Positions 7,635 to 18,087 of a stretch of DNA of 64,000 nt are shown here, piece after piece; the stretch's first letter is position 1, and every line of letters starts with the position of its first letter. The position numbers and the translations under genes were made by a program. The stretch lies in assembly GCA_016207515.1 (NCBI GenBank), contig JACQPN010000023.1, positions 62,001-126,000 of the forward strand, read 5' to 3'. The stretch is from Euryarchaeota archaeon. GTDB taxonomy: Archaea; Thermoplasmatota; SW-10-69-26; JACQPN01. Below the pieces are notes generated by a model, which saw only the letters and a program-made list of their open reading frames with translations, had not been told where the DNA came from and ran no database searches.

Positions 7635-10600
7635 GGTTTGTTCCCCCGAGTTCGCCGATCAAGCCGAAGGGCCGCGAAGAAGACGATCGGGAGCAACATG
7701 GGCAATGAAGCTTCTGGCACGGCGCGCTTGGCACCGTTGACGTAATCAGACTCCACAACGAGGGCGTCGACGTAAGCGATGGAGCCCCGGCCGGCAGGGC
7801 CGTTCGGATCGACGGCGATGACGACATTGTGCCTTCCAGCCGTGGACTTCCAGTTGAGGCGGACATCCTGGGTCTTGCCAGATTGCATTTCACCAATCAG
7901 CTCACGGGCGCTGAGGACACCATCAACGTAGAATTCAACCGGGACTTCTTTTGAAGCTAAGGCACTCGGATTGCTAATGGTCACGATGTAGGTCACCAAT
8001 TGTCCTTCCGCCCATTGCGAAGTGTGGGTGGGTTTGTGCACGCGGGCGATCTCCAAGAGGGGCCGTCGAAGGTCAATCGAGAGCGGGACCGAACTTGCGA
8101 TTTTGGCGTTCGCCGCCAGGATCCCGGCGTTCACCAAGGCGGCGCGCATCGAAAAGAGGCCATTGGGGCCCTCTGGCGCAGCGGCGATTGTCAGGCGTAA
8201 GTCACGGTGGTCTCCATCCATCAGTACGATAGACGGGGAGTCAAACGTCGCGATGGCTTGATCCGGGAGGCCTACAACGATCGGCTGGACGACGGTCGGC
8301 ACATTGCCTTGATAGCCCACTGTGAGCACGGCGACGAGATCACTGCCATAAGTCTTGGTCGATTCCACGGCAACATTGATGTCGCCCCATGCCTCCACTT
8401 GCATTGTGCAGTTTGCTTCCGATAGGATTCGCCCGCCAAGAGTTGCGACGAGGGACACCTCAAGGAGTCCCGGCGCGGTCGATGGCGCCAATCTGATGTT
8501 TAGCCCGCCTTGATGAATCCCACCCGGCGGAATCACTGGCAGAGTCGTTCGGCCCAAGGCGACGCCATCCTTATTGATGGAGACCGAGGGCGAGATAGGG
8601 ATGTTCCCCGTATTGGCCACGTCGAAGGCGAACGGAAGACTGGCTGGCTGTCCGGTCCCCATGCAAGGAAACAGCTCGGCCGAGGGCGTTTCCGCGACAT
8701 CGACGAGAATGGTGCGTCGCGTCTCCTTCCCGTCCGACCCAAGGGCTCCTATGGTGATGAGACGGGTGCCGGCAAGGTCTCGCTGTGTCGGAGCAAGCGT
8801 GAGCTCAAGTGACCTTCTTTCGCCGCTCCCGATTGCCACATCCTTTGGATCGATAACCGCGAACGGACCCTGTGGGCTCAGAGCGTTCAAGGTGACGACA
8901 AGAGGGTACGGCCCGCTATTAATGAGCTCCAGCGCCACCACCTTGGTTTCCCCGGGATTGGCCAGGATTCGACCGCCTGAAACGTTGATCATCAGTTCCG
9001 GAGGAAGAACTGGAAGGTCGAGCGTATGCTCGTTATTCGCCGTTTGGATTTCAAGGTCCTTCGTGAAAACCAGTACGCGATAGCGTGGACTGCTTTCCGA
9101 CGCGAAGTGGTTCACTCGGATCGGGTAGGCATCGCCAGGTCTCAGAAGCGGCACCGCCTCCTCTTTCAAGACCGAGCCTCCAGCAAGGATCCTGACAACC
9201 ACGTCGTGAGCGTCCGAGAAGCCCCGGTTGGCGACCGAAGCGGAGATTCGTATGAGTTGGCCTGGGACGGCTTCATGGATTGGGACCCCGTCGGGGTTAG
9301 TTATCTCTATGTCCTTGGAATCCACAACGAGATCCGGCCGAATCAACGGTACAACCCGGACGCGAACCGTGAAGTCGTCGTTCGTCCTGTCGTAATCGAT
9401 GTTCAGTCGATCTGGATCCACGATGGCGCGGAAGAAGAAAATGCTCCGCTTGCCCAGCGGAGGGGCCCATGCCGCGCTAACTACGGTGGATTGTTCCGAA
9501 CTGGGGAAAGGTTCTAGGGAATCCACGATTTCGTCATGTTCCCAAATTGCCGATCCGGATGGCTCCAAGATTGACAAGCGCACCAGGGTCGCGCGACTCC
9601 GCTCTCTGCCCTGATTCGTAAGAATAACGCTGAATTCGTGGGGAATCGCTTCCTCTAGATCAGATTCTTCCGAACGCGCCGCCTTCCCATCAACAACGAC
9701 TGCCGCTACCAGGTCGGCCCGTGGCTTAGGGTGGAACGCGAAACGGGCAGAAGCTGTGGTCGCGACGTATTCTGTATTCGCGTCGCCGACGCTGATTCCG
9801 GCCACCACACCCTGGTCGGACGCGCCCCTGGCCGGGGGGGCTTGCGCAATCAGGGTGAACACCGACGATTCCCCAGGGTCCAATGTTGTATGCGCAGGGT
9901 CTATCGAAAACCAGCCGATCTGTCCGGGGGTTGCCGACGGTACATGCGTCGAAACTCTCGATTCGACAGAACGAGGAGCCAAGCCGCTATTCGTCACCAG
10001 GAAACGGTACGCCTTTTGCGCGCTGTCTTCCAGCCCCCATTCCTGGTCGTGTGGAACGAGACGCAGCGCCCCACCTTCCACAGCTACTCCGTCCAGTCGC
10101 CAACCTTGTCCGGTGGCGTTAGTTACCTCGAACTGGATGACCGCGTTCTTGGAGCCGAGACAACCAAGCGTTGTGTCTTCTGGCAGCGGCATACGCACCT
10201 GCTCCCACTCCGTGGAACGCCCCGCCATTTGGGCGTCACCCTTTTCCGGCTGAAGGCGAGTATCGTTACAAAACACGCGTATCTCACCCGATGAGTCAAA
10301 GAGAGGCTTGTGCCAGAATGTCAACTCCGGATCTGGACCTGGGACTCTAAGATCAATTGGCGAGCTGACTAAGGAGCCGTTGACGCGCCCCAGGCTTGAG
10401 CCGTTCCCATAGAACGCCGCGTCGTCGTACCCGAAGATGACACTACCGTTCCCGAACGGAGCGCCTTCGATCGCGGTTCTAAACTGCCACGGTTCGGAAC
10501 CCGACGGAATCCAGCGGTCCAAAGTACCGTCGAACCCACTTGTTAGAGCGATATCACTCGTTGCGACTCGGTAGGAAAGGTTCTCTGAGAGAGTAATGTA

Positions 10601-13600
10601 GCTCGATTTAGACGTGGTCGCCGTTACGGTGATGCCCAACGTGTAGTTGCCGACCCAAGGAAGGGCTACCGGCTGGAGCGTCAATGCCGCCCGTTCTCCC
10701 GGATTCAGAGGGATTGGTCCCGTCTCAAGCGTCTTCCCCTCCAACGCGTCCCCGTTGTCGACATGCGTCCATCGCCCGGTGAGCCTCAACCCATTCAGGC
10801 TGATGTTCCCCAGGTTTTGGATCGTGGCGACGACCGTAACGTTCCCGGGACTTTCCAGATACACGGGATTGAGCGCGACCCTCTCGAACCCCAGAGCCGC
10901 CGTGTCATTGACCTCCATGGTCCAGGAAATTCGGGCGCGGCCGGGGACATCGTCAATCACCGGAGCGTAGGTTGCCCCGGACGGTCGGTAGTCCGCATCG
11001 AGTACTTCCAAGACGATCCTGTGTTGGGATTCGACCTGGCCGGCCTTCACTAAGAACGCGAAGGGCTGGACCGAACCCTCTTCTCCTGCAGGCTCGAGTT
11101 TGTCGATGACCACCACTCGATCGTAGCCCGGGGCGATGCCTTCGGGCCGCCCGTCAGGGACGCTGACGCTCGGAAAAGCGGCCCCAATCGTCCTCAAGCC
11201 CACTGCAACGTCTCTCCGGGTCGAGCTACCGAAGTTTTTGACGAATCCTCGGAGAATTGAAAGGGCACCTTCACCGACGGTCGAGGGCTGGCTTCCATCA
11301 TCCAAATAGATGCCGATGCTTCTGTTGTAGCTTCTGCCACTCACCTCAAACTGATCGAATCCTAGGGAACCATGGAGGACACTCGCATCTGTTCCCACGC
11401 GCACCCTGAATCGGGCATCGTTGGTGCTTAGGACATTTCCAACCACGGCAATCGAACCAAGCGTCCACCCATGATTCATCCCACCAAAACCATTCTCATT
11501 GGATGTGGCGAATGCGTGAAATCCGAAGCGCACGGTCTCGCCCAGGTAATCACTCAGATCGAATTCACTCGTCCTGAAATCGGGGCCGCTCTCCCCCGTG
11601 AAAGCGTAGGAAACAGTTATCTCGTAGGGCCGATAGAACGCGGCGGCGTCGCTGAGGTCACTTTTGCTTCGATAGCGCTGGTAATAATAGCGCGGAAAGT
11701 GATCAAAACTATCACCGCAATCGGCGAACGTCTTGTCGTACGGAGATCCCTCGTGGTCCGCGTCGACATTCACCCTCTCGGTGCGTTCATGATCCGGTCC
11801 GCCAGCATCGGCAAAAAGCTGCTTCCACGCGTCCCACTGGCCCGTGGTTCTATTGAATCTGGAAACCTCGACGGCACCGCCCTCGTACACCCTGCCTTCC
11901 CATCGGAGAGAGCCGTAATCAAGCGCACTGCTCGGATCGTCCTCAAAGGAAAAATTATGCAGGTGTTTCAGGAGGAGACTCGCTTTCACGCCCCCGAGAT
12001 TCGCGAGGTCGACGGCCGGGGTAATGAGTCGCGTGTCCATGTTGGGTCTCGATTGGACGTGCCACATCGGGGACGACGTTCCGTCTGGCCCGATGGACCG
12101 GACCACGCTCCAATCCCCCGGGCGCGCCGGAATGGACGAAACGCGCTGCCACTCGCCGCCTTCGATGCGCCATGCCTCCGAATCGCCGTCATCGTCACCG
12201 GTCAACCGCGCCACGAGGTCTAGAGTTCCATTCACGAAGCGCGTGGCCCGAAGGTCGATGTCCTCGATGCCCCACCCCATTGCGCCGACCGTGACCTCCT
12301 TGGAATCGTATTCGAAAGAGATGGTTGTCGGCTCGTTGAGGCTAAGACCTCTGAGAACGGCCCCGACCCTGTTCCAGGGGCCGAGGCTCTCAATCAACCG
12401 CACGTCCCTTGCCGTAGCGTACACGATGGGCGCGGGGGCTTCCTCGGGCCACTGAGTGACCTGCAAACCGTAGGTGGCGCCTATTCCTATCCATGAGGAA
12501 CCCGCATTGCCCGGGCGCCAATCTATCCAAGAAAGTTCAATCGCATCATTCTCGGTTACACCAACTTGTGAGAACGGGACGAAATCACGGGTAAGTTTTC
12601 GCGTCAATCCCGTGGACCCAGCGTTTGCCATGCCGCTCCACCAGAAGGTCCCGTTTTGCGCTTTCACACCCTCAGTCAAGTTCTGAAATTCCCAACGGGA
12701 AGGGTCATCCGCGCCTTCTTCTGCAGCATATACGCCCATTCCGACGCTTTTCATGAAGCCGAGCACGCTGGGAGCTTGCAGAACGGTGAACTCGGCGGCC
12801 TGCGTGAGTTGAGGCAAGGCACCTAGGCTGAAGGACTTGGACACCCACCCGTCGAGGCTTCCTGTCTCCTCTCGGGAGTCCCCCGACAAACCGAAGGTCG
12901 GATGAGCGGGGGATGTCGAGGCAGCGAGTGGATTACTATTTACGATGCCGGTCGGGTATTGAATCACCCGCCCGCGGGTATCGAGCGGGGGAACGGGGAG
13001 CCACGAGCTGCCATTGTCGACGGACACCTCTAGGAGGGCCCCATCATAACCTGACTCGAGGGCGTAGCGAGCGACCATGTTGACGGTGGCGCTCTGTGCG
13101 CTTGAGAGAGGGACGGTAGGGCTTTCCACCCACGCATCGGTGTACGGAGCGATTGCGCCCGTTGTTCGGTTGTAGAAAAGGACGCCTTGGTTGCTCAAGA
13201 ACCCGGGGCCGGGACCCCACAGGTCTTCTGGGCTCGACTTCCATCGAGAGGCCGCTTCGAAATCATCGTATGCCAAGCTCTCCTCCGCCAAGAAGAAACT
13301 TCTGTGCGCGACGGTCTCGATAGTCTGGTTGGTCGCATGGTTCATGAATTCCATTGCGAGTGTGAGAACGTAAAGACCAGCGGACGCCGGCACGAAGTAG
13401 TCGTCCATGGGCTTCTTCTCAGGGTTCGTTTCCATGCCGGCGAAAGGCGACCCCCGTGGGTCGACGTCCAATGCCCGTGCAAGGGTCCAGCTGCGCTCTT
13501 CGACGAGTGAGCGATTCCCGGCGTCCAGGCGCTCAATTATGCGGCGGACGACCGCATTCTCGAGCGGAACGTTGCCGCTGTTGAACAGCATCGAGTCCAC

Positions 13601-16600
13601 GTAGCGCGCGATCCCGGCGCGTGCGCTCTGTGGTGAAGCAGCCGCTGTTACGTTTGCCGCCCTGACGGAGACGGCCGATAGAGATCCGTCAGAACCCAAG
13701 GTGAGTTCATCGTTGAAGAAATTTTCGTCGTCGACGTGACCGGACGCCGGCTCCACCCGTGCCGTGATCTCATAACGCCGTCCCTCGATTGGCGGGACTT
13801 CCCACGGTACGAAAAACGACTTCACCTCTCCCGCCGATAGCAGACCTGCCCGTTCCACGACTTCCTGGATAACCGCACCATTTAGCTCCTGTACGACGAG
13901 CCGCACTTGGAAGTCCTCTTGAAACCGCCCTACGTTTCGGACCGTCACGTTCAATGGAACGGTCGTCGCGGGTCCGACGCCTAGTGTTCGCCAGTCGTAC
14001 GGCGTGTCCAGGGATACCCCCGAAACCTCCGCGTCGACGCCGAAGACCTTGACTGGTGCCACGCGCACATCGCCGAGCGTCCACAGGGAGGACATCGGAT
14101 TCCCAATGCCTGGGCGCGTCGTTGGCGATACGTGAAAGGCCAACCGGATGTCCCGTCCGGAGAGATTGATCCCGTCGATTGCTTGGCGCTCCGGCGTCAG
14201 AACGAAGGCAGGTACGCTCGTCGCGGGCCAAGGATCATAACGTCTCCAGGTGAGGGACGGAATTTCGTCGCGGTAAGCCATGTTCTTGACATACCCGCCA
14301 TCGGCGCAGACTGTCCCGGAAGACGTCTCGGGGCAAGGACCTGGGTGATAAAACCCGTCTCCGTGGGTCCACGAACTCAGTCCGGGACTCCTCTCTCTAC
14401 ATGTGTCGTCTCGTTCAAGAGGCCCGGAGTAGCCCTCGGCTCTACTCCCGCAACCAGGCAGGTTCCAGTAGGTCGTGTCCGGAACGAGTCGATAGAAACG
14501 AGACCAATTCCCATCCTCGCGTGCATATTGGAGCTCGACAAAACCCATTTTCAGAATCTCGTAGGAGGGCGAGGAGGGCCCATCCAGCGGATAGGCCGGA
14601 AATAGATAGTTATGCGCGAATGTCAACACGGGATCCTCGGTGGTGCCCACGTGAATGATGGGCGAAACCAGCCTTTCGGACGGGCCCATGCCCGCCGGAT
14701 CATCGTACTTCCAGAGGGCGGGATTGCCATCGACGAGCATACCCGTAGCAACGTCCGAGCCGTTCCGCCATATGCCTGCTCCGCGTTCATCCAGGGCACG
14801 GCTCTTAGACCATGGTCGCCAGCAATTCCTTAGGATGGGGTTGTTGCTGTCCGGTTGGGGAGGGTCCCACGGGCATTGCGAGGGGACTGCTGGCCCCACC
14901 ACGGCGGTGGGCGAACCCGGCAAGTAAAGCTCCTCTCCCGTGATGCGAATCAAATCGATGCGCTGCGACTCCTCCCCATTCAAGGGAATGCCGGTGAGAA
15001 TCAGAGAATCGAGGAAGAACTGACCGCCACTAGGCAGAACCATGACATCCAGCTCCAAACCATCCACCGCCCAGATGTCAAGATAACCGTCTCTCGGGTC
15101 GGGCTCAACGGGAATGACTTGTGTGACCCATGAACTGTTGGTTTCGATCGCCATGCGAGTGTTGCCTTGGGGGAGATGGACCTTCCATACTTCGATACGT
15201 TCCTTACTTGTCGGTTCGAGCGCGACCGGCCGAGCGTATGCAATCACGATGTCGACCGGCATTCCGCGAGACTGGTGCCTTATCGAAAGGCGGAGGTCTG
15301 TAAATTTCGCGTTCCCAACAGCAGCCGCAGCCGGCGTCGGAAGGGCGCGGAGCGTTACCGTGTTCTCGGTATCGGACGATCCGAGGGCCACCCACATCCC
15401 CTCATCATCCATTGGTATCGGCTTGTCCGCGAGTTGAGCCTCCCATCCCAGCTCTGCGACAGTTCCGCGGTTCAAGAAAATCGGAGGGGGCGACGCGTGG
15501 ACGAAATACGAAGCGTCCCTGAGGACCACCCCACCCCCTTCCATCGCGAAACGCGCTCGGATTGTGTGGTTGCCCCGGGCTGCCGAAGTACCGGCAATCG
15601 TGCGCGCTTGCACCCCCCCCGGTTCCAACACCACCTCCGCGTCGAGTTGCGCGATGACGACCCCGGTACTCGCATTCGGCTGCGCCTCATCCGGCAGTCG
15701 TTCAACGACATGCAGGTCCCCCTTAAGGACCTCGTTTCCCGTGTTCATCAAAAGAACCTGGACCGGGGACGGTTCGCCGTAGTCAATGATCGTCTTCGAC
15801 GGAACAACGTCCAATCTCGCGTCCTTGACGACACTAATCGAGTAGGTCCGCTTCGCCTCATTGTCGGGCGTGGGATCTGGCAGCCTTTGCCCGGCAGGGC
15901 CCGGATTCCAGGCAGTGGCTCGTACTTGGATTTCATTTCCTTCATTGGTGGGGATGGGCAAGGTGATGCCCGTCGTCCACACTTCGCCTGGCAACAGGTA
16001 TTTGGAAAACGCCCGAACGATGGATCCTCCCGGGACTCCCACGCCCTCCAGGGTCATCGTGAGATTCGCAATACCGGCGTTGCTCGCCGCGTTGATAGTA
16101 ATTGCGGAAAAAGTGGCGTTTGTTCCCGGGGCCACCCTGGCGAAAGGCTCGCGCCAGTCCATCCGATAACGTGGCCCGTCGATGTCATAGACTTTCAGGT
16201 TCTTGCCGAAAGCGGGCGCGGAGACGTGGAGAGAATCGATCAACCAACCGAACGGGCCTCCGTCGGGGAACCGTTGCTTTCCAAAGTAATCGGGGTCGTC
16301 GGCTGCCATTTTCCCAGCGGTCGTCTCGAATCCTATCCATATCCTGCGCCCGGACCAACGCGTAAGGTCGAAAGCTACATCGTGCCAAGGTTTGGTACCG
16401 CGCAATGTCTCGCCGGAAGGCGTTCCGTCATCGTCTGCTAAGAAATCGTCGCCCGCCAGCGGAGTCAACACGGTCCGCTTAGCGCCAGCCAGGGCGGGAT
16501 CGGTAGTAAATAGTACGACACGGCCTTCATCCGAAGTGGCGCCGAAGTTGTATCGCTGCCTGACTGTTAGAAGAATCTGTTTTGGTTGGAATCGGCCGCC

Positions 16601-17338
16601 GAAGCTTGGTAGTCCTGCACACATCGCGTTAATGGCGGACGACAGGGCCGGCCCGGCAGGGTTCGGCACTTGACCGCCGACCTGCGGTGGTAGCGTGATT
16701 GGTGCGCCAGCCGTCGCACTCCCCTGGCCACACGCCCCGCGAAGAGTTTCGTCTGGCTCGGTTCCAGGGTCGTCCTGGACAACGTAGTACTCGCTTAGTT
16801 GCAGGAGCCATGCAGACAGATCGAGCACCGGGGATACGAGGAACGCGGATCCTGAAGTGTATGCATGGGTTGTCACGTTGGTCATCGCATACGCAGCTGT
16901 TGAGCCGCCCTTTGCGTCCGAGACGGCTTCAACATGCCATTCGCCAGATAAAACTCGCCATTCCCCAATCCCACCAGTCCGCGTCCCTTCATCGAAATGG
17001 TCTTCGAACACGCGTGATGGGACCACAGGCAACCATTCGTTTGGCGTCACACCAGTCGCATTAAGCGCTTTCGTGAGTTCCTCGGCCGTTTCATTCCGTC
17101 GCCTGAATATCTCGCGCAGGAGGTGGTCCGTGGTAGGGTTCGGAGACTGCTCCATCACGGTCTCTTCCGTGGAGTCGGAGGTATCCTTCGCGACCCTTTC
17201 GACGCTCGTGGGTTCCGTCGTCTGCCCATCGGATTCGCCTATGAACGGGAAAATCGATGGTCCTGTCAGTAGGAAGAGGAGAAGCCAAGGGCGGAACCGA
17301 CTCCTAAGTGGGACGTATCGGCGCTTCTTAAGGGCCAC
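7631..17338 (-). CDS. Giant (3,235 aa) secreted/anchored multi-domain surface protein
   Basis: The start is GTG 17338; a signal peptide follows (basic ALKKRRYVPLRSRFR, core PWLLLFLLTGPSIF). The chain alternates two module types. At least four jelly-roll-like (MAM-like) regions contain phrases such as FDEGTRTGGIGEW with FLVSPVLDLS, YDDFEAASRW with ESPTVPLS, and FDGTLDRWIPSG with LVSSPIDL. Between and after them are CARDB/NEW3-like beta-sandwiches (VLLMNTGNEVLKGDLHV near residue 510, LEPGG and DPGESSVFTLIA motifs). Many N-glycosylation sequons occur. The end has VPEASLP, a hydrophobic span and a basic tail (RLDRRTRGNKP), a C-terminal anchor or sorting signal. It leads an operon with the 1,300-aa protein, 0-36 nt downstream depending on that gene's start. 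Envelope or adhesion role inferred. Confidence 0.8.
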   Translation of the reverse strand: MALKKRRYVPLRSRFRPWLLLFLLTGPSIFPFIGESDGQTTEPTSVERVAKDTSDSTEETVMEQSPNPTTDHLLREIFRRRNETAEELTKALNATGVTPNEWLPVVPSRVFEDHFDEGTRTGGIGEWRVLSGEWHVEAVSDAKGGSTAAYAMTNVTTHAYTSGSAFLVSPVLDLSAWLLQLSEYYVVQDDPGTEPDETLRGACGQGSATAGAPITLPPQVGGQVPNPAGPALSSAINAMCAGLPSFGGRFQPKQILLTVRQRYNFGATSDEGRVVLFTTDPALAGAKRTVLTPLAGDDFLADDDGTPSGETLRGTKPWHDVAFDLTRWSGRRIWIGFETTAGKMAADDPDYFGKQRFPDGGPFGWLIDSLHVSAPAFGKNLKVYDIDGPRYRMDWREPFARVAPGTNATFSAITINAASNAGIANLTMTLEGVGVPGGSIVRAFSKYLLPGEVWTTGITLPIPTNEGNEIQVRATAWNPGPAGQRLPDPTPDNEAKRTYSISVVKDARLDVVPSKTIIDYGEPSPVQVLLMNTGNEVLKGDLHVVERLPDEAQPNASTGVVIAQLDAEVVLEPGGVQARTIAGTSAARGNHTIRARFAMEGGGVVLRDASYFVHASPPPIFLNRGTVAELGWEAQLADKPIPMDDEGMWVALGSSDTENTVTLRALPTPAAAAVGNAKFTDLRLSIRHQSRGMPVDIVIAYARPVALEPTSKERIEVWKVHLPQGNTRMAIETNSSWVTQVIPVEPDPRDGYLDIWAVDGLELDVMVLPSGGQFFLDSLILTGIPLNGEESQRIDLIRITGEELYLPGSPTAVVGPAVPSQCPWDPPQPDSNNPILRNCWRPWSKSRALDERGAGIWRNGSDVATGMLVDGNPALWKYDDPAGMGPSERLVSPIIHVGTTEDPVLTFAHNYLFPAYPLDGPSSPSYEILKMGFVELQYAREDGNWSRFYRLVPDTTYWNLPGCGSRAEGYSGPLERDDTCRERSPGLSSWTHGDGFYHPGPCPETSSGTVCADGGYVKNMAYRDEIPSLTWRRYDPWPATSVPAFVLTPERQAIDGINLSGRDIRLAFHVSPTTRPGIGNPMSSLWTLGDVRVAPVKVFGVDAEVSGVSLDTPYDWRTLGVGPATTVPLNVTVRNVGRFQEDFQVRLVVQELNGAVIQEVVERAGLLSAGEVKSFFVPWEVPPIEGRRYEITARVEPASGHVDDENFFNDELTLGSDGSLSAVSVRAANVTAAASPQSARAGIARYVDSMLFNSGNVPLENAVVRRIIERLDAGNRSLVEERSWTLARALDVDPRGSPFAGMETNPEKKPMDDYFVPASAGLYVLTLAMEFMNHATNQTIETVAHRSFFLAEESLAYDDFEAASRWKSSPEDLWGPGPGFLSNQGVLFYNRTTGAIAPYTDAWVESPTVPLSSAQSATVNMVARYALESGYDGALLEVSVDNGSSWLPVPPLDTRGRVIQYPTGIVNSNPLAASTSPAHPTFGLSGDSREETGSLDGWVSKSFSLGALPQLTQAAEFTVLQAPSVLGFMKSVGMGVYAAEEGADDPSRWEFQNLTEGVKAQNGTFWWSGMANAGSTGLTRKLTRDFVPFSQVGVTENDAIELSWIDWRPGNAGSSWIGIGATYGLQVTQWPEEAPAPIVYATARDVRLIESLGPWNRVGAVLRGLSLNEPTTISFEYDSKEVTVGAMGWGIEDIDLRATRFVNGTLDLVARLTGDDDGDSEAWRIEGGEWQRVSSIPARPGDWSVVRSIGPDGTSSPMWHVQSRPNMDTRLITPAVDLANLGGVKASLLLKHLHNFSFEDDPSSALDYGSLRWEGRVYEGGAVEVSRFNRTTGQWDAWKQLFADAGGPDHERTERVNVDADHEGSPYDKTFADCGDSFDHFPRYYYQRYRSKSDLSDAAAFYRPYEITVSYAFTGESGPDFRTSEFDLSDYLGETVRFGFHAFATSNENGFGGMNHGWTLGSIAVVGNVLSTNDARFRVRVGTDASVLHGSLGFDQFEVSGRSYNRSIGIYLDDGSQPSTVGEGALSILRGFVKNFGSSTRRDVAVGLRTIGAAFPSVSVPDGRPEGIAPGYDRVVVIDKLEPAGEEGSVQPFAFLVKAGQVESQHRIVLEVLDADYRPSGATYAPVIDDVPGRARISWTMEVNDTAALGFERVALNPVYLESPGNVTVVATIQNLGNISLNGLRLTGRWTHVDNGDALEGKTLETGPIPLNPGERAALTLQPVALPWVGNYTLGITVTATTSKSSYITLSENLSYRVATSDIALTSGFDGTLDRWIPSGSEPWQFRTAIEGAPFGNGSVIFGYDDAAFYGNGSSLGRVNGSLVSSPIDLRVPGPDPELTFWHKPLFDSSGEIRVFCNDTRLQPEKGDAQMAGRSTEWEQVRMPLPEDTTLGCLGSKNAVIQFEVTNATGQGWRLDGVAVEGGALRLVPHDQEWGLEDSAQKAYRFLVTNSGLAPRSVESRVSTHVPSATPGQIGWFSIDPAHTTLDPGESSVFTLIAQAPPARGASDQGVVAGISVGDANTEYVATTASARFAFHPKPRADLVAAVVVDGKAARSEESDLEEAIPHEFSVILTNQGRERSRATLVRLSILEPSGSAIWEHDEIVDSLEPFPSSEQSTVVSAAWAPPLGKRSIFFFRAIVDPDRLNIDYDRTNDDFTVRVRVVPLIRPDLVVDSKDIEITNPDGVPIHEAVPGQLIRISASVANRGFSDAHDVVVRILAGGSVLKEEAVPLLRPGDAYPIRVNHFASESSPRYRVLVFTKDLEIQTANNEHTLDLPVLPPELMINVSGGRILANPGETKVVALELINSGPYPLVVTLNALSPQGPFAVIDPKDVAIGSGERRSLELTLAPTQRDLAGTRLITIGALGSDGKETRRTILVDVAETPSAELFPCMGTGQPASLPFAFDVANTGNIPISPSVSINKDGVALGRTTLPVIPPGGIHQGGLNIRLAPSTAPGLLEVSLVATLGGRILSEANCTMQVEAWGDINVAVESTKTYGSDLVAVLTVGYQGNVPTVVQPIVVGLPDQAIATFDSPSIVLMDGDHRDLRLTIAAAPEGPNGLFSMRAALVNAGILAANAKIASSVPLSIDLRRPLLEIARVHKPTHTSQWAEGQLVTYIVTISNPSALASKEVPVEFYVDGVLSARELIGEMQSGKTQDVRLNWKSTAGRHNVVIAVDPNGPAGRGSIAYVDALVVESDYVNGAKRAVPEASLPMLLPIVFFAALRLDRRTRGNKP

Positions 17339-17374
17339 AAGCTTTCAGTTCACTTCATTCGCTAAATCGTCATT

Positions 17375-17390
17375 GGAGGAAAAATAGAAT
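17375..17390 (-). promoter_or_regulatory. TATA-like box upstream of the giant-protein operon
   Basis: On the minus strand an A/T-rich run (AATTCTATTTTTC) lies about 40-50 nt upstream of GTG 17338, at a reasonable distance for an archaeal TATA box with a short leader. No strong ribosome site is seen between. Confidence 0.35.
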
Positions 17391-17598
17391 TAGTCGGGGC
17401 GCCAGCTTCAAGGGAATGGAAAAGATGTATTGTTCGGTCCCAGGTTTGGATCAAGCGCAATGTTGGAGTGACGAAGAGGCTACATGGTCCGGTCCAAACG
17501 ACGAGGGGCACGCGCGAGAACCATTCGACCATGGAGCGCAACAAGGAGTCGATCTCCTTCAACATCACACGGAAAGTATCAAGAGAGGGTGAGGGGTC

Positions 17599-17636
17599 GG
17601 CCGCAGCAGGTAGGGGGGCGAAAACCTGCTGCGGCC
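17599..17636. repeat. Perfect 13-bp inverted repeat (hairpin)
   Basis: GGCCGCAGCAGGT (17599-17611) and ACCTGCTGCGGCC (17624-17636) pair perfectly around a 12-nt loop. The stem is far stronger than expected by chance. It could be a terminator, an RNA-processing site or part of a small RNA; there is no adjacent T-run. Confidence 0.6.
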
Positions 17637-17965
17637 TGCGACCGGCCATCCGCCAATTCCTTAAGGAGGCCATTCGACGCATGGGAAGCGTGGTTCATGT
17701 TCGTATTGGAGGATATTTGGTCGCGCCTGTGGCAGTACCGACCGTCAGGATTGAGTCCAACTGGGCCGGGCCGGAATCAGAGCCTGTTGCAATTGTGGAA
17801 GGCGGTGGCCCACAAGTCGAGGAGCCAAATGGCGCACGGCGATCGGATGCATGGAGACGATGTCGCCACGTGAAAGGCGACGCCGTATGTCACCCCATTT
17901 CATACACACGTTAAAGACCTTTCCGACCTTGGGTATTCTTGATAGCCTCATTAACGCCAGCGTTG

Positions 17966-17986
17966 GGCCGGGAGAGACTCCCGGCC
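17966..17986 (-). terminator. Hairpin downstream of the histidine kinase/receiver operon
   Basis: GGCCGGGAG (17966-17974) pairs with CTCCCGGCC (17978-17986) around a 3-nt loop, about 100 nt beyond the receiver stop codon. This is a candidate transcript end or 3'-stabilising hairpin; archaeal termination depends mainly on T-runs, which are weak here. Confidence 0.35.
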
Positions 17987-18087
17987 TCACCTCCTCCTTA
18001 GGCCGTTTTGCCGAGGTTCTTGCGATTTTTGGCGTTTCTAGCCGTACTGGAGACACGCCGGACGATGTACGTCACGCTCCCGGCGCG

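Larger units (their letters stand above)
17339..18087. other. 749-base intergenic region with two strong hairpins
   Basis: It lies between the end of the receiver gene and the start of the giant operon, both minus strand. I see no convincing gene: the open frames of about 100-150 residues on both strands lack recognisable domains. It contains a hairpin at 17966-17986 close behind the kinase operon and a longer perfect hairpin at 17599-17636. Confidence 0.45.

Noticed and set aside
15167-16441. A 424-residue plus-strand frame inside the giant-protein gene
   Set aside because: Arg-rich shadow of a beta-rich coding region; no start context or domain.
17362-17682. A 106-residue minus-strand open frame upstream of the giant gene
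   Set aside because: It spans the strong hairpin at 17599-17636 and the probable promoter of the next gene, with no recognisable domain.
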